A stretch of DNA of 64,000 nucleotides from Maritalea myrionectae DSM 19524. GTDB lineage: Bacteria > Pseudomonadota > Alphaproteobacteria > Rhizobiales > Devosiaceae. Within the stretch, counting starts at the first letter, position 1; the number at the start of each line of letters is the position of its first letter. Of the stretch, positions 18,646 to 27,950 are shown in pieces. The stretch covers positions 124,001 through 188,000 of the forward strand of contig NZ_AUHV01000004.1 of the NCBI RefSeq assembly GCF_000423365.1, in the 5' to 3' direction. The position numbers and the translations under genes are program-made. The notes under the pieces were generated by a model that ran no database searches, was not told where the DNA came from, and saw only the letters and a list, made by a program, of their open reading frames with translations.

Positions 18646-18664
18646 CGTCATCCTTTTGATGACG
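18646..18664. promoter_or_regulatory. Hairpin 45 bases upstream of ABC-F start codon
   Basis: Perfect 7-bp stem CGTCATC / GATGACG with loop CTTTT. It is not followed by a U-run, so it is not an intrinsic terminator; it may be a folding partner of the upstream hairpin. Confidence 0.45.
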
Positions 18665-18708
18665 TGGATTTCATTGGCCTATGGCCAGCATAAATAGCGA
18701 CAAAGATT

Positions 18709-20247
18709 ATGACGATATTACAATTTCAATCCATCAGTGCGATTGCGCGCGACATCCTATTCCAAAACTTAGATCTGACGCTCAATAAGGGCGATTGCTT
18801 GGGCCTTGTGGCCGGCAACGGGCAGGGCAAGACCACGCTGTTGCGGCAGATTGTGGGTCAGTTAGATCCACATCAAGGGCAAATCATCACCTCTCGCGGC
18901 ACCAAGATCGGCTATATGCCGCAGGAATTGGCCGCCGATGATTTGCCGCTAACGGTGCGTGATTATGTGTTGTCAGCACTACCCGCAGATCAACGCGACT
19001 TCGAGGCATGGCGTGTGGATGTGGCGCTGAATGATTTGGCTGTGCCTTATGACTATTTTGATTATCAGTTGGCAGAATTGTCTGGCGGTTGGCGTCGACT
19101 GGTGATGATGGCGCGGCTGTTGGTGGGTGAACCTGATATTTTGGTGTTGGATGAACCGACCAACCATTTGGATTTGGAAAAAATCTACCTGATTGAGCGG
19201 GTGTTGAAGGCAATGCAAGGCAAGGTGGTGACGGTGTTGACCAGTCATGACCGGGCATTTTTAGACATTGTGACCAACAAGACCTTGTTTTTGCGGCCCG
19301 GCACCTGCCTTTCGTTTGATGTGTCCTATTCTCATGCCCGGATCGCGCTTGAGGAATTGGATCAGGCCGCGCGAAACAAGGCCGAGCGCGACATGAAGGA
19401 AATCAATCGCCTGCGCACCAACGCGGCCAAGCTTTATAATGTGGGGTTGAATAGCGGTTCAGACCTGCTGCAAACGAAGGCGAAGCAGCTCAAGGTGCGT
19501 GCAGCCAAAATTGAGGATCAGATTGGGGCATTGCATAAAGACCGACAAGGCGATGTGACACTTGCCAATCGGGGCTCTCATGCCAAGGTGGCAATGAGCT
19601 TTGATCATTATCAAGTGGCAACGCCTGATGGGGGAAAGCTTTTTTCGATTGAAAAGCTGTTTCACTATCAGGGCGACCGCATCGTGGTGTTGGCGGAGAA
19701 TGGCCGGGGTAAAACCCAGCTGATCAAGGCTGTCCGTCGTGCACTGAGTGGCCAGGAAGTGGCCGGCATTTGGACAACGCCCTCTAATGTGGTGGCCTAT
19801 GCGGATCAGAATTTGGATATGCTGCCGGATAAGCAATCGCCATTGAGTTTTGTGACGGAGCATTTTGATGTGGGGGACCAGCGGGCGAAGGGATTGCTGG
19901 CCAATATCGGCTATATATATGAGCAGCAAAGCCAGCCGATTGCCCAATTGTCCTTTGGGCAACGGACGCGGTTGGTGCTGCTGGCGCTGCGCTTGACGGA
20001 GCCGAACTTTTATTTGTTAGACGAACCAACCAATCATTTGGACATTGATGGGCGTGAACAATTGGAGCGGGAATTGGTGGAGCGCGAACCCAGCGCTTTG
20101 GTGATTTCACATGATCGGCATTTTGTGCGGGCCGTGGGCACGCGGTTCTTTGAAATTGACCGGCGAGACCGTTTGATTGAGGTGGATAGCCCAGAGCCAT
20201 TCTTTGATCGGTTGCAGGCAAAAGAAGTGGCGGCCGTTAACGGCTAG
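18709..20247 (+). CDS. ABC-F family ATPase with two nucleotide-binding domains
   Basis: 512 residues, no membrane segments. Domain 1 has Walker A GNGQGKTT at 36-43, signature ELSGGWRRL and Walker B VLDEPTNHLDLE; domain 2 has ENGRGKTQL, QLSFGQRTRL and LLDEPTNHLDID. The interdomain linker at about 200-300 is long and basic (KAKQLKVRAAKIEDQ). ABC-F proteins bind the ribosome, either as translation factors (EttA, Uup, YbiT) or as antibiotic resistance proteins that displace drugs. Which one is not decidable from sequence alone. It is followed by a sulfotransferase-like gene after about 95 bases. Confidence 0.9.
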   Translation: MTILQFQSISAIARDILFQNLDLTLNKGDCLGLVAGNGQGKTTLLRQIVGQLDPHQGQIITSRGTKIGYMPQELAADDLPLTVRDYVLSALPADQRDFEAWRVDVALNDLAVPYDYFDYQLAELSGGWRRLVMMARLLVGEPDILVLDEPTNHLDLEKIYLIERVLKAMQGKVVTVLTSHDRAFLDIVTNKTLFLRPGTCLSFDVSYSHARIALEELDQAARNKAERDMKEINRLRTNAAKLYNVGLNSGSDLLQTKAKQLKVRAAKIEDQIGALHKDRQGDVTLANRGSHAKVAMSFDHYQVATPDGGKLFSIEKLFHYQGDRIVVLAENGRGKTQLIKAVRRALSGQEVAGIWTTPSNVVAYADQNLDMLPDKQSPLSFVTEHFDVGDQRAKGLLANIGYIYEQQSQPIAQLSFGQRTRLVLLALRLTEPNFYLLDEPTNHLDIDGREQLERELVEREPSALVISHDRHFVRAVGTRFFEIDRRDRLIEVDSPEPFFDRLQAKEVAAVNG

Positions 20248-20342
20248 AATAGAAAATCCTGTTCATGCATGGCGGCAGGGTTGTCGCCATGATGAAAGCC
20301 TTGTAAAACGCGCAGCAAGAATTTGATTAAAAGCGAGTGATT

Positions 20343-21245
20343 ATGAGTGAAGCGAAGGGTCGGCCACTATTTTGGATCGCGTCATATCCCCATAGCGGAG
20401 ATTTGGCAGTGCGTTCGTTTCTGCAACAGGCCGCAAAAATTAAAGGCTATCGCCCGAATGAGCCGGCAAGCCTAGAATATATCAATCGTGATGTGCCGTG
20501 GGATACAGATGTCTGGTTCTATCGCGAAGTGATCGGTAAGGCCCCCTCGGAAATGAGTGAGCCGGAAATCGCGGCGGCGCGCCCTAAAATTCACGATTAT
20601 CTATCGAAAAAATATCCCGGATTGCCGTTCGTCAAAACGCATGCGGTTCGTGCTGAGTTTCATGATGTTCTCAGCATCAACACGAAGGTTTCCGGTGGCA
20701 GTGTTTATTTGATCCGCAATCCGTTGAATCTGGTGATGGCATTTGCCTATGCCGGTAAAAAACAGCCGCTTGATGCGATAAAATTGTTGGCCACCACGGA
20801 ATATCGGCAGCCAACAACTGCGCAGAACGCCCTCGAGCCTTGGGGCTCCTGGTCGGAGAACGTGCAAAGCTGGACTGAGCCAACTTTGGCGCATGATCTG
20901 GTGGTGCGGTTTGAAGATTTACTGAATGATCCACACGCGCAATTTAAGCGCCTTGCGGATCATATGCGTCTTGGACTTGATCCCAAAGAGTTGAAAACAG
21001 CGGCTGATGAGGCGGTCAAGGCCGTTGGCTTTGCTGGGCAAAAGGCATCAAACGAGCCGTGGAAAAAAGGCTTGAGCCCCGCCTATGCGCGCGCTGTTTT
21101 GGAAGTGCATGCGCAACAAATGGTGCGGTTTGGTTACCTAACCAATGAGGTGCTGAACTTTGCAGAAGTAGAGCGGGACACCGTGCTGCGGTCATCAGCG
21201 GCGCTTCGGCAGATGGAAGCGGCAAATATGAATGTTGCGCACTAA
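20343..21245 (+). CDS. Sulfotransferase-fold protein with altered active-site lysine
   Basis: 300 residues from ATG 20343; an in-frame GTG at 20337 adds two residues. The N-terminus FWIASYPHSGDLAVRSFL resembles the 5-prime phosphosulfate-binding loop (SYPKSGNTWLR) of PAPS-dependent sulfotransferases, but the catalytic lysine position is His17. A second match is VYLIRNPLNLVMAFAYAG (about 120-137), equivalent to the 3-prime phosphate loop with its conserved RNP. The C-terminal part has WKKGLSPAY, like the third PAPS motif. So the fold is retained but the substrate loop is unusual; activity may be reduced, altered or non-enzymatic. No signal peptide. An excellent terminator follows. The function is not known. 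Confidence 0.75.
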   Translation: MSEAKGRPLFWIASYPHSGDLAVRSFLQQAAKIKGYRPNEPASLEYINRDVPWDTDVWFYREVIGKAPSEMSEPEIAAARPKIHDYLSKKYPGLPFVKTHAVRAEFHDVLSINTKVSGGSVYLIRNPLNLVMAFAYAGKKQPLDAIKLLATTEYRQPTTAQNALEPWGSWSENVQSWTEPTLAHDLVVRFEDLLNDPHAQFKRLADHMRLGLDPKELKTAADEAVKAVGFAGQKASNEPWKKGLSPAYARAVLEVHAQQMVRFGYLTNEVLNFAEVERDTVLRSSAALRQMEAANMNVAH

Positions 21246-21272
21246 ATAAGCGCAGGCGCTTTGTATGAGATT

Positions 21273-21310
21273 GAGAAGGGCCGGGGATTTCCCCGGCCTC
21301 TTTTGTTTTT
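21273..21310 (+). terminator. Strong intrinsic terminator after the sulfotransferase-like gene
   Basis: Stem GGCCGGGG (21279-21286) and CCCCGGCC (21291-21298) with loop ATTT, followed by TCTTTTGTTTTT. It closes the ABC-F / sulfotransferase unit. Confidence 0.93.
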
Positions 21311-21460
21311 GATGCCCATTTAGCTGCCCGAACTAATTGAAGTTCATTTGGTTTCAAAAGAAACCAGTTTGTGGCGTGGGAATCGCATATAATGAGTTCA
21401 TATTTTTGCGGCGGCACCTGAGCGTGCTTTTTATTTTTATAATAATTTTTGGAGTGAATT

Positions 21461-22180
21461 TTGATAAATGCAGAATTCGAGGATTTGCTCTTGTCGGTAA
21501 AACCGGCAAGCGCTGAAGCCTTTTATGAAACCATCTATACCAAATGTCGGGCCGTGGATTTGAGTGCAGGGGCAGGGCTGGATTTATTTCGCGGCCTAGC
21601 CAGTTGGCAGCAGCGGCAGACTGATCCTGTGCTGCAGTCCTATGGATTTTTATATCTTTCCGCGCTGCTTGATTCCGGTCAGATCGAGCCGACGGCTTTG
21701 CCTGTTGGCGCGATCGAAGCGTGCATTGTCCCTTATGTGGAGGCTGCTTCTGCCCATCACGTATTAAGCGCGGACGGCTATTTTATCCATTTTATGAACC
21801 ACATGACGTTCTTTGTGGGGTCTGCCATTGAGCATATGAGTTACAATTATGACGATCGGCGCGCGTTGGTGGATTTGTTGCTGACAATCTATTTGGATGC
21901 GCGCAAGAACTTTTCTGCCAATGAAGAGCTTTGCCTTGCCGAGCTTATTTTGCGGGCCAATTTAAGTGTCGATCAATATACGGGACTTTTGGCGCGGCTT
22001 GTGCCGCTGTCCCCCAGTGGCTTTGACGGTGAATGGCTGATTGTGACGTGGCAAAACAGCAATAGGCGCAATCTGGCTATGGTGCTCCACTTGCTGGGGC
22101 AAAAGGTGGGCACATTGCCCGCACGCGCCATTGCTGATTGCTTGGACGCACATTCAGCCCATTATCTCGGCGCGAAGTGA
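21461..22180 (+). CDS. Hypothetical protein, 239 residues, unknown family
   Basis: Begins with TTG 21461 behind a clear GGAG Shine-Dalgarno at 21451-21454, a spacing of six, so the unusual start is well supported. The protein is acidic overall, apparently soluble and mostly helical, without signal peptide or membrane segment. The repeated short leucine-rich stretches (LFRGLASW, FLYLSALLDSG, ELILRANLSVDQYTGLLARL) suggest an all-helical repeat or tetratrico-like fold, but I recognise no family. It lies between the sulfotransferase-like gene and the convergent sugar dehydrogenase gene, with its own promoter region of about 150 bases. It is an orphan reading frame with normal-looking codons. Confidence 0.65.
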   Translation: MINAEFEDLLLSVKPASAEAFYETIYTKCRAVDLSAGAGLDLFRGLASWQQRQTDPVLQSYGFLYLSALLDSGQIEPTALPVGAIEACIVPYVEAASAHHVLSADGYFIHFMNHMTFFVGSAIEHMSYNYDDRRALVDLLLTIYLDARKNFSANEELCLAELILRANLSVDQYTGLLARLVPLSPSGFDGEWLIVTWQNSNRRNLAMVLHLLGQKVGTLPARAIADCLDAHSAHYLGAK

Positions 22181-22224
22181 TCGCCTTCGCGCCTTCACGG
22201 GCGTGTTGAATCCACATCCGGACA

Positions 22225-23424
22225 CTATTCCCCAGTGATCCGCACCACTTTGCCATTGCCGGAATCGGTAAGGGCGAGGATGGAGCCGTCCTTATCGATC
22301 TCAATATCGCGAACGCGGCCAAGTTCGGGGAGTAGGCGTTCTTCGCCGGTCACGCTGTCACCATCCAGCGCCAGGCGCACAATGCCGCCGGGATTGAGCG
22401 ATGAGGCGATGATGTTGCCGTTCCAGTCAGAAAGCACGTCGCCAGTTTTAAAATCAAAGCCACCCGGCGCGATCACCGGATCCCAATAATAACGTGGTTC
22501 TGTGAAGCCTTCGGCACGCGGTTTGCCGCTGCCGATGGGGCGGCCGCCATAGGTTTCGCCATAGCTGACCACGGGCCAACCGTAGTTGGCGCCTGCCTGC
22601 AGCTTGTTCAACTCGTCGCCGCCTCTGGGGCCATGACCCAGCACCCAGACATCATCGGTGCCGGGGCGCAGAGCCGCGCCTTGCAGGTTGCGCAGGCCAA
22701 GCGCATAAATGCTGTCTATCGCGTTCGCTTGGCCGACAAAGGGGTTGTCTGTTGGTGTTTCACCATTTGGGGTGACGCGGATGACTTTGCCGTAGGTCTT
22801 ATCCAAATGCTGTGCATATTCGCGTTCCTGACGTGAGGAGTGTTCACCCGTGGTGATATAGGCAAATCCGTTATGCAAGACAATGCGGCTGCCATAGTGC
22901 ATAGGGGTTGGAGACGGGGGCTGCTGCACAAAAATGTCCTGCACTTGGGTGAGCGTGCGCATATCTTCGGACAGGACAGCGCGCGCGGCGGCGGTGGATG
23001 ATGTGCCGCTGCCCATCGGCTTTGAATAGGTCAGAAATATCACGCGGCTTTTCTCAAAATCCGGGGCCAGCGCAACATCAAGCAGGCCGCCCTGTCGTCG
23101 ATTAAAGACCTGCGGCACGCCTTCAATTGGGGCATCGACCAAATTGCCTTGGGCGTCGATATGGCGCAAACGCCCTTCGCGCTCAGTCACCAAATATCCG
23201 CCGTTGGGCAGCACTGCAATGCCCCATGGATGCGTGAGGCCCGTGGCGATTTCTTCTACGTTTAGGGACACCTCACTTTGCATGATCGGCGCACGTGTTT
23301 GGTTTTCAAACGCGGGGGCAAATTCGGGCACATTTTTTGGGCCCCCATAGGCTGCATCTTGCGCGGCGACGGGCGCAACCAGTGCGGCGACGAAAAGGGT
23401 GGCGGACAAAGACTTGATCAGCAT
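22225..23424 (-). CDS. Periplasmic PQQ-dependent sugar dehydrogenase (Asd/YliI-like)
   Basis: 399 residues with a Sec signal peptide (hydrophobic core LSATLFVAALVAPVAA, cleavage likely after Ala21). The mature part is a six-bladed beta-propeller of the soluble aldose sugar dehydrogenase family: motifs LTHPWGIAVLPNGGYLVTEREGRL, MHYGSRIVLHNGFAYITTGEHSSRQ and LGHGPRGGDELN (about 265-276), which carry the PQQ-site histidine, arginine and calcium ligand region. It probably oxidises aldoses in the periplasm with PQQ and an external acceptor. Whether PQQ is made by this organism cannot be judged from the window. It diverges from the ABC efflux operon with a 140-base intergenic gap. Confidence 0.9.
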   Translation of the reverse strand: MLIKSLSATLFVAALVAPVAAQDAAYGGPKNVPEFAPAFENQTRAPIMQSEVSLNVEEIATGLTHPWGIAVLPNGGYLVTEREGRLRHIDAQGNLVDAPIEGVPQVFNRRQGGLLDVALAPDFEKSRVIFLTYSKPMGSGTSSTAAARAVLSEDMRTLTQVQDIFVQQPPSPTPMHYGSRIVLHNGFAYITTGEHSSRQEREYAQHLDKTYGKVIRVTPNGETPTDNPFVGQANAIDSIYALGLRNLQGAALRPGTDDVWVLGHGPRGGDELNKLQAGANYGWPVVSYGETYGGRPIGSGKPRAEGFTEPRYYWDPVIAPGGFDFKTGDVLSDWNGNIIASSLNPGGIVRLALDGDSVTGEERLLPELGRVRDIEIDKDGSILALTDSGNGKVVRITGE

Positions 23425-23564
23425 TGGTGAACTCCTCAGCTTGCGTGGGACTTAATAGTGAAACGAGCGTGGCGGCGAATTGGTTTCATTTCAAATTGAG
23501 CCAGATAAGCGTGGCAAGTTGATGTCGGTCAATTTATGCGCCGCGAATTGTTTTATGTTGAGGT

Positions 23565-24293
23565 ATGGCAAAGATTAATGAAGCCGATTTGGCAAAAGCA
23601 TATGTGGTGGAAGAACTGACCAAGACCTACGGCGAGGGGCGCACGGCTGTGCATGCCCTGCGCGGGGTGAACTTGGAGATCGGCCGGGGTGAAATCGTGG
23701 TTTTGCTGGGGCCGTCGGGTAGCGGCAAGTCGACCCTGCTCAATATTTTGGGTGGCCTTGATAAGGCCACCAGCGGGTCGGCGAAGTTTGGCGGCATGTG
23801 TTTGACTGAAATGAATGACCGGGCGTTGACCATGTATCGGCGCAATCATGTGGGGTTTGTTTTTCAGTTCTACAATTTGATGCCCAGCCTGACCGCGCGC
23901 GAAAATGTTGAGCTGGTCACTGAGATTGCTGACGACCCGATGAGCGCTGATGACGCGCTTCATCTGGTGGGGTTGGGGAAGCGATTGGATCACTTTCCAG
24001 CGCAGCTTTCAGGCGGTGAGCAGCAGCGGGTGGCGATTGCGCGGGCGGTGGCCAAACAGCCTGATGTTTTGTTTTGTGATGAGCCGACAGGCGCTTTGGA
24101 TAGCGCCACGGGGCGGGCTGTGTTGCGGGTGTTGCAGGATGTGAATGAAACATTGGGCACCACTGTTTTCATCATCACCCACGCAGCGGCCACTGCGGCC
24201 ATGGCAGATCGCGTGATCCATTTTGCCGATGGCGCCATCCGCGAAGTGGTGTTGAACAAAGAACGTCTTGCCGCAGAGGAGATCGAGTGGTGA
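23565..24293 (+). CDS. MacB/LolD-type ABC transporter ATP-binding protein
   Basis: 242 residues. Walker [10 protein letters not shown] about 49-57, Q-loop in [12 protein letters not shown], signature [14 protein letters not shown] and Walker [13 protein letters not shown]. The start ATG has an unusually close purine-rich GAGG. The last 7 bases overlap the next gene's GTG start, so ATPase and permease are translationally coupled. The set ATPase, double-FtsX permease and membrane-fusion adaptor is the MacAB or related efflux layout; substrate not inferable. Confidence 0.93.
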   Translation: MAKINEADLAKAYVVEELTKTYGEGRTAVHALRGVNLEIGRGEIVVLLGPSGSGKSTLLNILGGLDKATSGSAKFGGMCLTEMNDRALTMYRRNHVGFVFQFYNLMPSLTARENVELVTEIADDPMSADDALHLVGLGKRLDHFPAQLSGGEQQRVAIARAVAKQPDVLFCDEPTGALDSATGRAVLRVLQDVNETLGTTVFIITHAAATAAMADRVIHFADGAIREVVLNKERLAAEEIEW

Positions 24294-26662
24294 GACGGCT
24301 CAAACCGCTTCATGCCAAATTGACGCGTGACTTATGGCGAATCAAGGGACAAGCGCTGGCGATTATGCTGGTGATAGGCATTGGTGTTGCCTTGCAGGTC
24401 ATGATGACGGGGCTTGTGGCCTCGCTTTCACAGACGCGCGACGCCTATTATGAGCGGCATCAATTTGCGCAGGTTTTTGCCCCTGTGTCGCGGGCGCCCG
24501 AGCATGTGGCCGGGCAATTGCATGACATACCGGGCGTGGCGACCGTGCAGACCCGTATTTCAGGCATGGGATTGATCGACATCCCCACGCGCGAGATTCC
24601 TGTGTCCGCACGTATCCTATCTCTGCCGACGCATGAGTTGCGGCATCTCAATGAGATTCGATTGACAGCAGGGCGACGCCCAGACAGCGGGAAATCAGCC
24701 GAGATTGTGCTTCTTGATAGCTTTGCCGCGGCGCACAGCATTGTGCCGGGCGATCAAATTGAAGTGACGCTGAATGGTTCGCGGCGGACTTTTGATGTTG
24801 TTGGCACCGCCCAATCGCCCGAATTCATTTATTATGCAGCGCCGGGGGAAATGATCCCCGATGATGCCCGGTTTGGCGTGATCTGGATTGGACGACCGGC
24901 ACTGGCAGCGGCGCTTGATCTTGAAGGGGCGTTTAATGAGGCATTGATCACTTTGTTGCGTGGTGCGGTGGTGGATGCCGTGTTGGATGATGTTGATCGC
25001 GTGCTTGAGCCTTATGGCTCGCCGGGCGCATACGGGCTGGCAGATCATCCCTCGGATCGGTTTATATCGGAAGAAATTGCGGGCCTTGAAATCTCGGCCA
25101 AGAATGTGCCGCCCATCTTCATGCTGGTGGCGGCATTTTTGCTTTATATTGTAACCAGTCGCACGATCCAATCTGAACGCGAAGAAATCGGATTGATGAA
25201 GGCATTTGGCTATACGGATACAGAAGTGAGCGGCCATTATGTGCAGCTTGTGGTGATCATCGCGCTAAGCGGGGCTTTGTTTGGTTGCCTGCTCGGTGTT
25301 GGGTTGGGGCGGATGACCATTCCGCTTTACACAACTTATTATAAATTGCCCTTTCTTCTGTTTCGTTTGGAATTCTCCTCCTTTGTAACGGGTATTTTGA
25401 CCAGCGTATTTGTGGCGACATTGGGCGGCGCATTTGCGTTGCGTCGTGTGTTTCGCTTGACCCCGGCGGAAGCGATGCGGCCTGCGGCGCCGCCAGACTT
25501 TTCGAAAGCGGGCGCCGTTGGGTCCCATGTGATGACATTTCTTGATCAGCCCACACGCATGGTGGTGCGGCGCCTGGTGCGGCAACCCTGGCGCATGATG
25601 GGTGCTGTGGCGGGGATCGCCGCAGGCATGGCGCTTAGCCTGTCGATGCTGATTATTTATGAGGGTTTTGACACGGTTCTCGACAGAACGTTCAACGTTA
25701 TCGACAGATCCGACGCGACGGTGAGTTTTGTGACCAACGCGCCCGTCAAAACGATTTTTGAGTTAGAGCGTTTACCGGGCGTGACCTTGGCCGAGCCTGT
25801 GCGCAACGTGGCGGTGGTGCTGCGCAATGGGCGCCGCAGCCATTCCGGCGCGGTGACAGGGTTGGCGCCTCAGTCGCAATTGTTTCGGGCGCTTGATTCC
25901 AACGCGGCACCAATTCCCTTGCCCACGCGGGGGATTGTGCTGTCGACACCGCTGGCCGATATCCTCGATGTGGGCATTGGTGATCGCATCACTGTGGATA
26001 TTCGCGAGGGCAGCCAAATGGTTGTTTCGACGCGCGTTGCAGGCATTGCGCAAAGTTTGATTGGGTCGCCGGCCTTTATGGACATTGACGCGTTGAACAG
26101 TTTAATGGGCGAGCCATTGCGCGTATCTGGTGCCTATCTTTCAATTTATGATGGCGAGCAAGACGCGATCTATACTGCCCTAAAGGGTATGCCGATGGTG
26201 GCCGGGGTGAGCTTGCGGCGAGAAGCCGAGCAGGCGTTCCAAGAGGTCATGAACCAGGGCGCAGGGTCCTCGCGCTTTATCATGGGCTTCATGGCTTTCG
26301 CGATTACGTTCGGTATTATCTATAATGTGGCCCGGGTTGCGCAGGATGAGCGGGCGCGGGACCTGGCGAGTTTGCGGGTTATGGGGTTCTATAAAAGCGA
26401 AACGGCTTTTGTATTGCTCGGCGAACTCGGCGCTGTGACCCTAGTGGCGCTTCCGTTGGGTGTGTTGTTGGGCAATGGCCTGACGACCCTGATTGCCGCC
26501 GGTTTTTCTACGGACCTTTATCAAATTCCTGTCGTATATGCCCCAAAGGCATATGGGACCGCAATTGCCGTTGTCGTCGGCGCAGCACTCGCATCCGGGT
26601 GGCTGGTGTGGCGAGACCTCGGCCGATCTGACATCACCTTGGCTTTGAAGACAAGAGAGTAA
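24287..26662 (+). CDS. ABC transporter permease with two FtsX domains
   Basis: 791 residues from GTG 24287 (or GTG 24290), overlapping the ATPase gene. It has an N-terminal transmembrane helix (about 22-42, [21 protein letters not shown]), a large periplasmic domain, three helices at about 275-375, a second periplasmic domain from about 450 with its own anchor at 428-450, and three C-terminal helices from about 665 on. This is the eight-helix, MacB/LolE-like duplicated arrangement. Together with the preceding ATPase and following adaptor it forms an export pump that probably works on periplasmic substrates. Confidence 0.9.
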   Translation: MVRRLKPLHAKLTRDLWRIKGQALAIMLVIGIGVALQVMMTGLVASLSQTRDAYYERHQFAQVFAPVSRAPEHVAGQLHDIPGVATVQTRISGMGLIDIPTREIPVSARILSLPTHELRHLNEIRLTAGRRPDSGKSAEIVLLDSFAAAHSIVPGDQIEVTLNGSRRTFDVVGTAQSPEFIYYAAPGEMIPDDARFGVIWIGRPALAAALDLEGAFNEALITLLRGAVVDAVLDDVDRVLEPYGSPGAYGLADHPSDRFISEEIAGLEISAKNVPPIFMLVAAFLLYIVTSRTIQSEREEIGLMKAFGYTDTEVSGHYVQLVVIIALSGALFGCLLGVGLGRMTIPLYTTYYKLPFLLFRLEFSSFVTGILTSVFVATLGGAFALRRVFRLTPAEAMRPAAPPDFSKAGAVGSHVMTFLDQPTRMVVRRLVRQPWRMMGAVAGIAAGMALSLSMLIIYEGFDTVLDRTFNVIDRSDATVSFVTNAPVKTIFELERLPGVTLAEPVRNVAVVLRNGRRSHSGAVTGLAPQSQLFRALDSNAAPIPLPTRGIVLSTPLADILDVGIGDRITVDIREGSQMVVSTRVAGIAQSLIGSPAFMDIDALNSLMGEPLRVSGAYLSIYDGEQDAIYTALKGMPMVAGVSLRREAEQAFQEVMNQGAGSSRFIMGFMAFAITFGIIYNVARVAQDERARDLASLRVMGFYKSETAFVLLGELGAVTLVALPLGVLLGNGLTTLIAAGFSTDLYQIPVVYAPKAYGTAIAVVVGAALASGWLVWRDLGRSDITLALKTRE

Positions 26663-26666
26663 CATT

Positions 26667-27902
26667 ATGCCCAAACGCGCAAAAATTTCTCGAAACCTAT
26701 TCATCTTTGCGGCCGTTGCGGCTGTATCTGCAACGATTGCACTGACGCTTATGCCAAAACCCACCGAGGTGGATTTAGGTGTCGTCAATCGGGGTGACCT
26801 TGCGGTGACCATCGACGAGGAGGGCCGCACACGGGTGCGGGAAACCTATACGGTTTCGACCCCGGTTGCCGGACGATTGCTGCGCGTTGAGATGCATGCG
26901 GGCGATTTGGTGACGCAAGGTGAAACGGTTGTGGCCAAGATGCGGCCGATCAATCCGGCTGTGCTGGACAGCCGCACGCGAGAGCAGGCGATTGCGGCGG
27001 TGGATGTGGCGCGGGCCTCGCTGCGGGTTGCGGAAGCCAATTTGAATGCGGCCATTGCAAGCGAGGAACTTGCTGAAGCTGCGTTTAGACGCACCCGTGC
27101 GCTTGCGGAGCGCGGCATTGAAAGCGAAGCCACGCTCGAACGGGCGGAGGGCAATTTACGGTCCAGCCGTGCTAGCCGCGAAACGGCAGAGGCCGCCATT
27201 GCCATGCGCGAAGCCGAGTTGGCGAATGCGCGCGCAAGCCTGAATGGTCGTGAAGATATTGGCCAGGCAGATGCGGGTGGCGATCATGACGGTGATGAAA
27301 TTCCGCTTTATGCGCCGATCGATGGGCGCATTTTGCAGGTGTTGCAAGAAAGTGAAACCACTTTGCCCGTCGGTGCGCCCATTATGGAGATTGGTGATGT
27401 TGCCTCCGATTTGGAGGTGGTTTCAGAGTTGATTTCCTCTGATGCAGTTCAGGTGAGCGAAGGCGACCCAGTGATCCTGCGGGATTGGGGCGGCGACAAT
27501 GATTTGCGCGGCAAAGTGCGGCGGGTGCACCCTTTCGGGGAGACCAAATATTCTGCCCTTGGCGTGGAAGAGCAACGGGTGCGTGTGGAAATTGATCTGC
27601 TTAGCCCGATTGAGGAGCGCACGGCGCTTGGGCATGGCTATCGGCTTGAGGTTGCTATTGTGGTTTGGCAAGCAAACGATGTTTTGCTGGTGCCCGCCAG
27701 TGCTCTGTTTCGTGAAGATGGCAATTGGTCAGTATTTGTGGCCAAGGATGGCGAGGCGCAATTGACGCAGATTGAAATTGGACAAAGCAATGGTGTGTTG
27801 ACCCAAGTGGTCAGTGGCATTGAAGAGGGGGATCAAGTGATCCTTTATCCCTCTGCTGCGATTGAGCAGGGCAGCAAAATTGTGCCACGCGCCAAAGAAT
27901 AG
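26667..27902 (+). CDS. Periplasmic adaptor (HlyD/MacA-like membrane-fusion protein)
   Basis: 411 residues with an N-terminal anchor (about 9-27, FIFAAVAAVSATIALTL). A lipoyl/barrel-sandwich segment appears at about 53-95 (TPVAGRLLRVEMHAGDLV) and 213-240 (APIDGRILQVLQESETTLPVGAPIMEI), separated by a helical hairpin of about 110 residues rich in Ala and Glu. It bridges the permease to the outer membrane or forms a gate for it. It follows the permease after four bases. A GC-rich hairpin follows. Confidence 0.92.
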   Translation: MPKRAKISRNLFIFAAVAAVSATIALTLMPKPTEVDLGVVNRGDLAVTIDEEGRTRVRETYTVSTPVAGRLLRVEMHAGDLVTQGETVVAKMRPINPAVLDSRTREQAIAAVDVARASLRVAEANLNAAIASEELAEAAFRRTRALAERGIESEATLERAEGNLRSSRASRETAEAAIAMREAELANARASLNGREDIGQADAGGDHDGDEIPLYAPIDGRILQVLQESETTLPVGAPIMEIGDVASDLEVVSELISSDAVQVSEGDPVILRDWGGDNDLRGKVRRVHPFGETKYSALGVEEQRVRVEIDLLSPIEERTALGHGYRLEVAIVVWQANDVLLVPASALFREDGNWSVFVAKDGEAQLTQIEIGQSNGVLTQVVSGIEEGDQVILYPSAAIEQGSKIVPRAKE

Positions 27903-27906
27903 ACAA

Positions 27907-27930
27907 AAGGGCGCCAATGATGGCGCCCTT
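27907..27930. terminator. Hairpin terminator between convergent adaptor and membrane protein genes
   Basis: 10-bp stem AAGGGCGCCA / TGGCGCCCTT with ATGA loop, immediately past the adaptor stop. It lacks a long T-run, so efficiency is uncertain. Confidence 0.6.
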
Positions 27931-27950
27931 CGTCAATGTGTCCACAGGAC

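Larger units (their letters stand above)
17927..18708. other. 782-base intergenic region with hairpins and short ORFs but no convincing gene
   Basis: It separates divergent parE and the ABC-F gene. It holds AT-rich stretches (about 18050-18080), a 13-bp-arm hairpin or palindrome at 18578-18604, a second hairpin at 18646-18664 and two short ORFs ending in the first hairpin (18501 and 18533). A 54-codon open frame starting at ATG 18302 (to 18463) has no recognisable family and only weak support. I see no known small RNA motif. Confidence 0.6.
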
